53,755 nucleotides of DNA, from assembly GCF_004295795.1 (NCBI RefSeq), contig NZ_SEBR01000026.1:1-53755 (forward strand), written 5' to 3'. The notes below the pieces were generated by a model. That model was not told the origin of the DNA. It searched no databases and saw only the letters and a program-made list of their open reading frames with translations. The position numbers and the translations under genes were made by a program. Shown one piece after another: positions 26,779 through 33,816 of the stretch; position 1 is the first letter of the stretch, and the number at the start of each line of letters is the position of its first letter. This stretch comes from Flavobacterium sp. (GTDB lineage: Bacteria; Bacteroidota; Bacteroidia; Flavobacteriales; Flavobacteriaceae).

Positions 26779-27348
26779 CTAGCGATTTCGCAAATTTTGC
26801 CAATCGGAGCGGTTCATCGCGTATTGGAATTCATCCGTCCACGTTCCATTCTCGAAATAACTTCCGATGAAATGGCCTTCGAGACGAAAGCTACAACTTT
26901 CAAGCATCGCAATCGACGCCGCGTTTCTCGTGTCGACAAGCGCGACGATACGGTGGAAATTTTCTTCCGAAAACAGGAAATCGATCACGCCTTTCAAGGC
27001 TTCTCGCGCAAAACCTTTTTTGTGGTGCAAAGGTGAAATCGTGATCCCGATTTCGGCAATTCTCGCATCGAAAGCATGTAGTTTTATCGCACAATCGCCA
27101 ATCATTTCGCGCGTTTCGAGATTTTCGATCGAGTATTGTACCCATTCGCCAAGCGTTCCGAATCGTTTTTGGGAATACGTTTCGACAAACTTTTGGGCGC
27201 GATCCGAATCCATTACGTCAAACAACTGGAACTTTGCGATTTCGGGATTCGATCGGTAGTTAAGAAAGCTTTCGAGGTCATCGGTTTTCATCGTCCGGAT
27301 GTGAAGGCGATCGGTCTTGACTGAAAATATCGGTTTTTGACTTTCCAT
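26779..27348 (-). CDS. GNAT family N-acetyltransferase (RimJ/RimL type)
   Basis: 189 aa, cytoplasmic. The RimJ/RimL-like layout is clear. It starts KTDRLHIRTMKTDDLESFLNYR (about 9-30, named in part), continues with EMIGDCAIKLHAFDARIAEIG, then the acetyl-CoA loop ISPLHHKKGFAREAL (Q/RxxGxG/A-like, about 107-121) and RIVALVDTRNAASIAMLES. It would acetylate an amino group of a protein or small molecule; the acceptor is unknown. The in-frame ATG at 27372 lies in the purA terminator hairpin, so the ATG at 27348 is chosen. It sits between purA and nhaA, same strand. Confidence 0.85.
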   Translation of the reverse strand: MESQKPIFSVKTDRLHIRTMKTDDLESFLNYRSNPEIAKFQLFDVMDSDRAQKFVETYSQKRFGTLGEWVQYSIENLETREMIGDCAIKLHAFDARIAEIGITISPLHHKKGFAREALKGVIDFLFSEENFHRIVALVDTRNAASIAMLESCSFRLEGHFIGSYFENGTWTDEFQYAMNRSDWQNLRNR

Positions 27349-27363
27349 TTCTTGTAAAAAATA

Positions 27364-27397
27364 AACCCTCAAATCTAGTGATTCAAGGGTTTTTTAT
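27364..27397 (-). terminator. probable terminator of purA
   Basis: On the minus strand AAACCCT and AGGGTTT form a 7-bp stem around a 16-base loop, followed by ATTTTTT. It lies between the purA stop (27415) and the GNAT gene. Confidence 0.65.
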
Positions 27398-27414
27398 ACT
27401 ATTCGAAGTTTTAA

Positions 27415-28683
27415 TTATTTCCAGATCGTCTGCTTGCGATCCGGCCCGACCGAAACCACGGTGATCGGCACTTCCACTTCTTTTTCGATGAACGCGATAT
27501 AGTCCTTGAATTCTTGCGGAAGCGACTCGAAAGTGGTCAATCCGGTCAAATCTGCAGCCCAACCTTTTAGTTCGGTGTAAATCGGTTGTACGTTTTCGGG
27601 TTCGATGTTGTAGGGCAAATGGTCGATTTCCTGACCTTTGTATTTGTACGAAGTCGCGACCTTCAAAGTGTCGAATCCGGACAGCACGTCGCCTTTCATC
27701 ATCATCAATTGGGTCACGCCGTTCACTCGGATTGCGTATTTCAAAGCGACCAAATCGAGCCAGCCGCAACGTCTTTGTCTTCCTGTTACCGATCCGAATT
27801 CGTTTCCGACTCTGGCCATCGTGGCGCCGATCTCGTCGAAAAGTTCGGTAGGGAACGGTCCGCTTCCGACTCTTGTGGCGTAGGCTTTGAAAATTCCGTA
27901 AACTTCCTTGATCTTGTTCGGGGCGATTCCCAAACCAGTACAAGCGCCGGCTGCCGTAGTGTTCGACGAGGTTACGAACGGATAAGTTCCGAAGTCGACG
28001 TCAAGCAAAGAACCTTGAGCGCCTTCGCACAAGATCGTCTTGCCGGCTTTTTGCGCCTCGTGCAGGTATTCTTCAGAATCGATGAAAGTGAGTTGTTTCA
28101 AAGTCTCGATCGAAGAGAAAAATTCTTTCTCGAGTTCCGGCAGGTTGTATTGGATCTCGACGTCGTGGAACTTGATCATCGCCTCGTGCTTGTCGGCCAA
28201 AGCGCGGTACCTTTCCTTGAAATCCTCGAGTTCGATGTCTCCGACGCGCAATCCGTTACGACCGGTTTTGTCCATATAGGTCGGGCCGATTCCTTTCAAA
28301 GTCGAGCCAATTTTGGCTTTTCCTTTCGAAGCTTCCGAAGCCGCATCAAGCAAACGGTGCGTCGGCAAGATAAGATGCGCTTTTCTCGAGATGATCAAGC
28401 GTGCTTTGATGTCGATGTCGAATTTGGCAAGCCCGTCGAGTTCCTGTTTGAAAACCGTCGGATCGATCACCACGCCGTTCCCGATGATGTTGATCGAATT
28501 CTTGTGGAAAATCCCGGAAGGAATCGTGCGCAAAACGTGCTTGATGCCGTCGAATTCCAAAGTGTGGCCGGCATTTGGCCCGCCTTGGAAACGCGCGATG
28601 ATGTCGTATTTGGAAGTGAGTACGTCTACGATTTTCCCTTTTCCTTCGTCTCCCCATTGGAGCCCGAGTAGTAAGTCTGCCAT
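27415..28683 (-). CDS. purA: adenylosuccinate synthase
   Basis: 423 aa. PurA joins IMP and aspartate using GTP, the committed step from IMP to AMP. The P-loop GDEGKGK (11-17) with catalytic Asp12, GGPNAGHT with His40, GIGPTYMDK, QGSLLDVDFGTYPFVTSSN, TRVGSGPFPTE and the C-terminal PITVVSVGPDRKQTI are all seen. The length is normal for the family. An in-frame ATG at 28728 would add 15 unrelated residues; M-A-D-L-L-L-G-L-QWGDEGKG is the expected beginning. A promoter at 28800-28830 gives a leader of about 110 bases that contains heptamer repeats. Confidence 0.97.
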   Translation of the reverse strand: MADLLLGLQWGDEGKGKIVDVLTSKYDIIARFQGGPNAGHTLEFDGIKHVLRTIPSGIFHKNSINIIGNGVVIDPTVFKQELDGLAKFDIDIKARLIISRKAHLILPTHRLLDAASEASKGKAKIGSTLKGIGPTYMDKTGRNGLRVGDIELEDFKERYRALADKHEAMIKFHDVEIQYNLPELEKEFFSSIETLKQLTFIDSEEYLHEAQKAGKTILCEGAQGSLLDVDFGTYPFVTSSNTTAAGACTGLGIAPNKIKEVYGIFKAYATRVGSGPFPTELFDEIGATMARVGNEFGSVTGRQRRCGWLDLVALKYAIRVNGVTQLMMMKGDVLSGFDTLKVATSYKYKGQEIDHLPYNIEPENVQPIYTELKGWAADLTGLTTFESLPQEFKDYIAFIEKEVEVPITVVSVGPDRKQTIWK

Positions 28684-28725
28684 TTTTTGTCGGATGTTGA
28701 AAGTTGAATTTCGAAGGTCACAAGT
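28684..28725 (-). repeat. degenerate heptamer repeats in purA leader
   Basis: Read on the minus strand the leader is a chain of seven-base units (TGACTTG, TGACCTTC-like, AACTTTC, AACATCC, GAC) ending CATCCGACAAAAA before the ATG. The same series, GACTTTC-GACTTTC-GACATCC-GAC, precedes the ATG of the DUF5606 gene at 3441-3475. Confidence 0.65.
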
Positions 28726-28799
28726 CAAATGAGCGGCAACTGTGCGAAAAGACTGTCTTTCAGTTTATAGTTAGTGTTTGTGTTGTTAGAACGAAGCGG

Positions 28800-28830
28800 C
28801 AAAGGTCGGTATTTTAGGAGATTTGGCAAA
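28800..28830 (-). promoter_or_regulatory. promoter of purA
   Basis: TTTG (28827-28830), a 19-base spacer and GACCTTTG (28800-28807), followed by CCGC, on the minus strand. The first two bases of the -7 box deviate from TA. Confidence 0.55.
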
Positions 28831-29056
28831 TTTTGGGCGTGTAATTTTTGGGTATTCCGATGGAAATTTGGCCGTGGCGCGAATGGCGGTTGTTTTGGAA
28901 TGTTTGTGGCGGATGTTTGGCTTTGGGATGTTGTTTTTTGGTCGTGTCCGATTCGTCGGTGCACGCCGGAAAGTAAAATGCGAATCTTTGACGATAGATT
29001 TTATCTGCCGCGAAAATTAAATCATTGAATTCATTAGGGACACGAATCCGTGTGGC

Positions 29057-29575
29057 CGCGGCAAAAAAATGAACCATTAAGTTCATTATGGGCACTAAGT
29101 TTTTTCGAGTTTGTTTTGCTGCGCGCAGTTTCCATTTGTGGAATCCGGAAGTGAAACCGAAATCCGAAGAATCCGCTAATCCGCGGCAAAAAAATGAACC
29201 ATTAAGTTCATTAAGGGCATTAAGTTTTTTCGAGTTTGTTTTGCTGCGCGCAGGTTCGATTTGTGGAATTCGGAAATATGATGGAAATCTGCGGCATTCC
29301 GTTAATCCGCAGCAAAAAAATGAACCATTAAGTTCATTATGGGCATTAAGTTTTTTCGGGTTGTCTGGTGTGAAAATTCGATTTGTGGAATCCGGAAGTG
29401 AAACCGAAATCCGAAGAATCCGAAGAATCCGCGGCAAAAAATGAACCATTAAGTTCATTAAGGGCATTAAGTTTTTTCGGGTTTGTTTTGCTGCGCGCAG
29501 TTTCGATTTGTGGAATTCGGAAATATGATGGAAATATGATGGAAATCTTTGGAATCCGCTAATCCGCGGCAAAAA
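29057..29575. repeat. tandem array of ~126-bp units (four plus a partial)
   Basis: Units start with CGCGGCAAAAAAATGAACCA at about 29057, 29182, 29308, 29430 and 29565. They continue through TTAAGTTCATTAAGGGCATT, a TTTGTTTTGCTGCGCGCAG block and a GTGGAATTCGGAAA block. The third unit has a shorter middle. The rest of 28831-30011 holds a 17-bp palindrome and a Flavo-1-like element. Open frames crossing the array (for instance 28814-29572, minus) are repeats of the same peptide and are not taken as genes. Confidence 0.85.
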
Positions 29576-29669
29576 AATGAATTGTGCGGTTTGTCAAGGT
29601 TTATGGAAACGGCATTTGTGAGTACTTGTTACAGCCGTGGTCTTGAGTTTTTAGAAGTTTTAAGAATTT

Positions 29670-29686
29670 TTACAGATTTTCTGTAA
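29670..29686. repeat. 17-bp palindrome TTACAGATTTTCTGTAA
   Basis: Preceded by TTTTAAGAATTT, as in other copies of this dispersed palindrome. Confidence 0.8.
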
Positions 29687-29791
29687 ACGACAAATTGTTG
29701 TATTCGATAAATTTAGCCCTGGGTGGGCGCGAGTCCGTTATAGAAAATCAGCGTTGATTTTTTGACGGAATTTGAATTGGAGAACCAACCT

Positions 29792-29935
29792 GCGTTAGGG
29801 ATAGCAGCGGCATACTTTTGCGACAATGCTTTTGTAGTAGCACAACTGCCGTTGCAAAAGATACAGCGGATAGCCCGGCGACGGCCACCAACCTCAATTG
29901 CTTCTGCCGCTGAATTCGATGGCCGGCGCAACGCC
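29792..29935 (+). ncRNA. Flavo-1-like structured element, copy B
   Basis: It begins GCGTTAGGGATAGCAGCGGC and ends GGCCGGCGCAACGCC, with AAGATACAGCGGATAGCCCGG in the middle. The end segments pair (GGCGTT/AACGCC type). The variable inner hairpins differ in sequence from the other two copies. It lies downstream of the fur gene on the opposite strand. Confidence 0.55.
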
Positions 29936-30011
29936 AAAAAAAAAGCAACCAACATAAAGTCGATTGCCCATATCAGATAATTAATAATTATTAATTACCA
30001 ATTATTAATAA

Positions 30012-30476
30012 TTAATTGTCCATCGGTTTGCGTTTTTGACCGTAAAGGTAAAGCGAGTGGTTGTGGATCTCGATGTCGAAAATCTCCTCGATCGTCTTCT
30101 TTATCGTCTGGATGCGCGGATCGCAGAATTCGATCACCTCGCCGGTATCGGTCATGATGATGTGGTCGTGCTGTTTGTCGAAGTATGATTTTTCGTAATG
30201 CGACTGATTCTGTCCAAACTGGTGACGGCGCACCAGTCCGCAATCGAGCAAGAGTTCGATCGTGTTGTACAACGTCGCGCGGCTCACGCGATAGTTCTTG
30301 TTTTTCATCTTGATGTAGAGATTCTCTATGTCAAAATGATCCTCGCTATCGTAGATTTCCTGCAAAATCGCGTAACGTTCAGGCGTCTTGCGATGGCCTT
30401 TGGTTTCGAGATAGAGCGTAAAAACGTTTTTTACGGTCTCTTGATTTTTTAAGTTATCGGTGGAAATGAGTGTCAT
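30012..30476 (-). CDS. Fur family transcriptional regulator
   Basis: 154 aa. A winged-helix DNA-binding half (KGHRKTPERYAILQEIYDSE and NYRVSRATLYNTIELLLDCGLV, about 26-80) is followed by a dimerisation half. That half has the metal site YFDKQHDHIIMTDTGEVIEFCD and the C-terminal IHNHSLYLYG. Only two Cys are present and the usual CxxC zinc pairs are absent; HDH and the later His residues remain for regulatory metal. It would repress iron, peroxide or zinc genes; which one cannot be told. The ATG at 30476 is 4 bases from a strong -7 box. The usual flavobacterial order spoT-fur-purA is kept, but interrupted on both sides by inserted DNA. Confidence 0.9.
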   Translation of the reverse strand: MTLISTDNLKNQETVKNVFTLYLETKGHRKTPERYAILQEIYDSEDHFDIENLYIKMKNKNYRVSRATLYNTIELLLDCGLVRRHQFGQNQSHYEKSYFDKQHDHIIMTDTGEVIEFCDPRIQTIKKTIEEIFDIEIHNHSLYLYGQKRKPMDN

Positions 30477-30480
30477 ACGG

Positions 30481-30511
30481 CAAAGATAAGCGTTCGTGCA
30501 AAACTGGCAAT
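30481..30511 (-). promoter_or_regulatory. promoter of fur-like gene, leaderless spacing
   Basis: TATCTTTG (30481-30488) is a perfect -7 box, with ATTG 19 bases upstream (30508-30511). CCGT is all that separates the box from the ATG, so the mRNA is predicted to start at the start codon. Confidence 0.65.
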
Positions 30512-30662
30512 TTTCGTTGGGATTTTATTGTGTCGGCCGTCGTCGGTCTATAAATTATGTCGTTCGTATATTTTAGGTTTCACCTCAGGGAAGTCGTGTT
30601 TTTATTTGCATCGGATTTGGGAAAAGCCTCAATCCATAAATCTAATTCAACTTTAAACGACG

Positions 30663-31316
30663 ATGAAAAAAGTAATTTTATTCCTATTGGCTTCCGTGGC
30701 TATGGTTTCCTGCGGAAGCGACGATGGCGACGGCGGATCGAAACGTCCAAGTTCGGTAACGATCGCAGGCGGAAACGAATCGGCCATCATGAACATGACC
30801 TATGACAAAGGCCGTCTGTCGACAATGACTAGCTCGTTCAACGGCGCTCACACCATGGCTTTCACTTACAACGACAAAGGAAAAGTCTCGAATGTCGCGA
30901 TTTCGGGCTCCAGCACAGACAATATCGTTTTCACATATGACGCAGATGGAAAACTTTCATCTTTGATGCACAGCGGACAAACAGCGTTGCCATTCACTTG
31001 GACAGACGCGACGACAGTAACGCATGACGGACACACGATCAAAGTTGACAGCAAAGGCGACTTGGTGATGTACGATTCGGTTTCGTTTACACGTGATTCC
31101 GGAAAAGGCGCATTTGCCAACGTAAAAGGCATAGACGGACTGACTTTGTTGCTCATCGATCAGACGACATTGTATTACGCATCCAAAAAGCCCGTAAAAA
31201 TCATCACGGGTCCAGGGATTTCCTACATCATGAACAACACTTTGTCAGGCGGAATGCTCACCAACGCGACTTTCGACCTTAGCGGAGTTCCCTACACGAT
31301 GAATATTACTTACTGA
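30663..31316 (+). CDS. tandem paralogous surface lipoprotein 1
   Basis: 217 aa. The lipoprotein signal MKKVILFLLASVAMVS ends before Cys17. CGSDDGDGG directly after it has the Ser-Asp-rich character of a Bacteroidota lipoprotein export signal (LES), so the protein is predicted to be carried to the cell surface. The mature part has three YD-repeat-like strands (MTYDKGRLSTM, FTYNDKGKVSNV, FTYDADGKLSSL). A second part with the motif RDSGKGAFANVKGIDG and a C-terminal beta region follow. Function unknown. It is the first of three tandem copies, 37 bases apart, inserted between fur and the spoT side. Confidence 0.8.
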   Translation: MKKVILFLLASVAMVSCGSDDGDGGSKRPSSVTIAGGNESAIMNMTYDKGRLSTMTSSFNGAHTMAFTYNDKGKVSNVAISGSSTDNIVFTYDADGKLSSLMHSGQTALPFTWTDATTVTHDGHTIKVDSKGDLVMYDSVSFTRDSGKGAFANVKGIDGLTLLLIDQTTLYYASKKPVKIITGPGISYIMNNTLSGGMLTNATFDLSGVPYTMNITY

Positions 31317-31353
31317 CAACCAAATTCAATCTCACAGTAAAAAACAAAAGATC

Positions 31354-32004
31354 ATGAAAAAAGTATTTTTATTCCTATTGGCTTCCATGGCTATGGTTTC
31401 CTGCGGAAGCGACGACGGTGACGGCGGGTCGAAACGTCCAAGTTCGGTAACGATCGTGGGCGGAAACGAATCGTATCTGTTCTCGATGACATACGACAAA
31501 GGACGTCTGAACACACTATCGAGCAATTATGGCGGCGCCCACACTTTCACATTTGCCTACAACGGACAAGGCAAAGTTTCGACGGTTTCCGCTACAGGTT
31601 CAACTACAGATCCGATCGCTTTTACGTATGACGGCAGCGGGAAACTTTCCTCGGTGACGCGGTCAGGCCAGACTTTTCCGGTTACCTGGTCAGACGCCAC
31701 AACGGCAAACATAGATGGATCCACAGTAAAAGTGGACGAAAGAGGTGATATCGTGATGATGGACGGAGCAATAGTGACCCGCGACACCGGTAAAGGCGCA
31801 TTCGCAAACGTAAAAGGCGTCGACGGACTCACGCTGTATCTGACAGAAATCCTGACATTCTATTACGCCGGTAAACGTCCGTTGAAAACTGTCACGGGAA
31901 GCGGCGTTGGTGTTGTCTTTTCCAACGAGACGCAAGGTGGAATGTTGAAATCGGCGACATTCGCGTCAAGCGGAACGACCTATACGATGAACATCACATA
32001 TTAA
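31354..32004 (+). CDS. tandem paralogous surface lipoprotein 2
   Basis: 216 aa. Signal and lipobox are as in copy 1 (VSCGSDDGDGG). The first ~120 nucleotides are almost identical to copy 1, with about eight changes. The mature sequence then diverges while keeping the same layout (MTYDKGRLNTL, FAYNGQGKVSTV, FTYDGSGKLSSV, TRDTGKGAFANVKGVDGLTL, and the terminal YTMNITY shared with copy 1). Copy 2 is closer to copy 1 than to copy 3. The 37-base spacer before it resembles the next spacer, so each duplicated unit included leader DNA. The predicted role is an exposed beta-rich lipoprotein of unknown partner. Confidence 0.8.
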   Translation: MKKVFLFLLASMAMVSCGSDDGDGGSKRPSSVTIVGGNESYLFSMTYDKGRLNTLSSNYGGAHTFTFAYNGQGKVSTVSATGSTTDPIAFTYDGSGKLSSVTRSGQTFPVTWSDATTANIDGSTVKVDERGDIVMMDGAIVTRDTGKGAFANVKGVDGLTLYLTEILTFYYAGKRPLKTVTGSGVGVVFSNETQGGMLKSATFASSGTTYTMNITY

Positions 32005-32041
32005 TGGCCAATTTCAACTTCACAATAAACAACAAAGTATC

Positions 32042-32707
32042 ATGAAAAAAGTATTCTTATTCCTATTGGCTTCCGTGGCTATGGTTTCTTGCGGAAGCGA
32101 CGACGATAACGGTGGAAGCAAAAAGCCATCATCCGTTGTGATTACAAGTGGCAACACTTCGTTGAACTACAACTTTTCATACGACAACAAAAGCAGGATG
32201 TCACAAATGGTCGTTTCCGGCTCTGGCACTTCGGGAACAATACTTTTCACTTATGGTGAGAACGGAAAAGCATCGAACATGACAGTGACATCGGGCGGAA
32301 CGACAACTTCCATCGCATTGGCTTACGACGCTCAAAAACGCCTTTCTACCATCACCGAGCAAGGCCAGCAACCGGTAACGTTGACCTGGACGGGCGACAA
32401 CAGCTTCACTTACAGCGGAAATCCTGTGTTGCTTACAGACAAAGGCGACGTTCAAAGCATTCAGGGGATTTCCATCATGTATGACAATGGCAAGAAAGGA
32501 ATGTTTTCATCGGTGAAATCTTTCGATCCTTTTCTTTTGACTTTGGTCGATACGCAATCGCTGCTTTTCGCTTCCAAAATGCCTATCAATTCGATTGTTG
32601 CAGGTGGCGACAGCATTACATATACGAACACTTTCGAAGGCGGATACGTAAAATCGTCACTGATTACGACGCCAAACGGGAACGCGAACGTCTCGGCGAC
32701 TTACTAA
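32042..32707 (+). CDS. tandem paralogous surface lipoprotein 3
   Basis: 221 aa. The N terminus is the same (MKKVFLFLLASVAMVSCGSDDDNGGSK), with an intact LES. The mature domain is the most diverged. Its YD-like strands are FSYDNKSRMSQM, FTYGENGKASNM and LAYDAQKRLSTI, and the shared motif has become YDNGKKGMFSSVKSFDP. The C terminus ends NVSATY instead of NITY. It is followed by a strong terminator, so the three genes probably form one transcript. Function unknown. Alternatives are a phase or antigenic diversity family, or receptors for different ligands. Confidence 0.8.
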   Translation: MKKVFLFLLASVAMVSCGSDDDNGGSKKPSSVVITSGNTSLNYNFSYDNKSRMSQMVVSGSGTSGTILFTYGENGKASNMTVTSGGTTTSIALAYDAQKRLSTITEQGQQPVTLTWTGDNSFTYSGNPVLLTDKGDVQSIQGISIMYDNGKKGMFSSVKSFDPFLLTLVDTQSLLFASKMPINSIVAGGDSITYTNTFEGGYVKSSLITTPNGNANVSATY

Positions 32708-32734
32708 AAATTTGGGTTAGTTTTATTTGTATTG

Positions 32735-32761
32735 AGCCTCGGATTTTCCGGGGCTTTTTTG
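32735..32761 (+). terminator. rho-independent terminator of lipoprotein operon
   Basis: AGCCTCGG and CCGGGGCT form an 8-bp stem (one G-U pair) around ATTTT, followed by six T. Confidence 0.9.
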
Positions 32762-32785
32762 TGCTATAAAGATTTTTTTTACTAA

Positions 32786-33271
32786 TCAGATATTTCTCGG
32801 CAGGACGAAAGTTGCGCGGTTTTCAAGCAATTCCATGATTTTCCCGATTCTTTCCACGACGCCATCGTCAGTCGCAGCCGAAAAAATCCACGCCACGACT
32901 TCTACTTTCACCTTTTCGTCGAAGCCCGAAAAGCGCTTGAGAAGTTTCGGTTCTTCTTTGAGACAGACCAGAAAATCATCGGGAATCACCGCCGGCGCTT
33001 CATCCAAATAGAGAACGACCTTGACCGAATCGCCTTCCTCTTTGCCGATGGCTTTTCTGATATCGGCTTTGACCGCCATGAACGTGCCTTTTTTCATCGC
33101 CCAAATGTTGAAATCGCGCAGTTCGAAATCATCTATAAAACCTCTTACGCGAACCGTGCTGTTGCGTTTTTTGGGCACGTTTGTCAAAATTGGCATTTCG
33201 ATAAATGTCCATGCACCTTTTTCTTTTCCCTTTTGAAGGACGAAAGTTTGGTCTATGATCGGATTTTCCAT
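32786..33271 (-). CDS. DUF1905/YdeI-OmpD-associated family protein
   Basis: 161 aa, no signal peptide. The first ~95 residues form a DUF1905-like beta barrel: GAWTFIEMP near the start, then TVRVRGFIDDFELRDFN, GTFMAVKADIRKAIGKEEGDSVKVVLYLDE. The C-terminal ~55 residues are a helical YdeI/OmpD-associated segment (PDDFLVCLKEEPKLLKRFSG and later GKIMELLENRATF). The family is common in Bacteroidota and its role is unknown. The ATG at 33271 fits the family; the frame runs open to 33313. It stands alone between the lipoprotein operon and the small acidic gene. Confidence 0.8.
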   Translation of the reverse strand: MENPIIDQTFVLQKGKEKGAWTFIEMPILTNVPKKRNSTVRVRGFIDDFELRDFNIWAMKKGTFMAVKADIRKAIGKEEGDSVKVVLYLDEAPAVIPDDFLVCLKEEPKLLKRFSGFDEKVKVEVVAWIFSAATDDGVVERIGKIMELLENRATFVLPRNI

Positions 33272-33365
33272 GTGTGGGATTTCGCAAGTTTTAAGATAAA
33301 TCGCGTAAGGCAAAATCGCGTTTCGGGAACTAATTTACAACTACAAACTCTTAAAGCAAACCATC

Positions 33366-33611
33366 ATGGAAAATACACATGAAGACTGGAAAGAACCAAT
33401 CAACGACGGACAAAACCAAGGACACGATTGGGAAAGGCACACAAAGCCTGAAGAAACTTCGAAAATGATGAAGTCGGACGATCCCGAAGACGACGAGAAA
33501 GAGGACGATGAGGAAACCGAATCTGCCGATTGGGGCGATGTCGATCCGCAACACGATCCGCTTGTGCCGCCAGGCCCGATGGATCCAAGCGGACCCGGAA
33601 GCGCCGTGTAA
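33366..33611 (+). CDS. small very acidic protein of unknown function
   Basis: 81 aa. It is nearly free of hydrophobic residues and rich in Asp/Glu (DDPEDDEKEDDEETES near residues 39-54). The C terminus is Pro/Gly-rich (PPGPMDPSGPGSAV) and resembles, as I recall, endings of other small flavobacterial hypothetical proteins. It is predicted to be disordered and soluble. The reality of the gene is supported by an ATG after an AT-rich leader, coding-like third-base use, and a bidirectional terminator 15 bases after the stop. Function unknown. It converges on spoT. Confidence 0.65.
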   Translation: MENTHEDWKEPINDGQNQGHDWERHTKPEETSKMMKSDDPEDDEKEDDEETESADWGDVDPQHDPLVPPGPMDPSGPGSAV

Positions 33612-33625
33612 AATCGGATACAAGC

Positions 33626-33669
33626 AAAAAACCGGAATGCAATTATTGGTTGGGTTCCGGTTTTTGATT
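33626..33669. terminator. bidirectional terminator between acidic ORF and spoT
   Basis: AAAAAACCGGAA (33626-33637) pairs with TTCCGGTTTTT (33655-33665). A T run follows on the plus strand, and TTTTTTGCTTG follows on the minus strand. Confidence 0.8.
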
Positions 33670-33816
33670 TTATCGTCTTTTTCGCATTTTGTCTTTCACT
33701 TCTTCAAGTCCTGAAAACGCCCAAAGTTTTCAACATCTTTCTTAGCTACTTATTACGTCCGGATTTTGTCGGAACTATATAGACTCAGGCACTCACGCAC
33801 TTCGGACTCCGTCACT

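Noticed and set aside
28814..29572. Minus-strand open frame of 252 aa in the purA-fur gap.
   Set aside because: It consists of the same peptide repeated because the 126-bp DNA repeat is nearly in frame; there is no start context and no family.
29057..29575. 126-bp periodic array considered as CRISPR or as a protein repeat gene.
   Set aside because: Repeats are far too long with no unique spacers, and no frame is conserved through all units.
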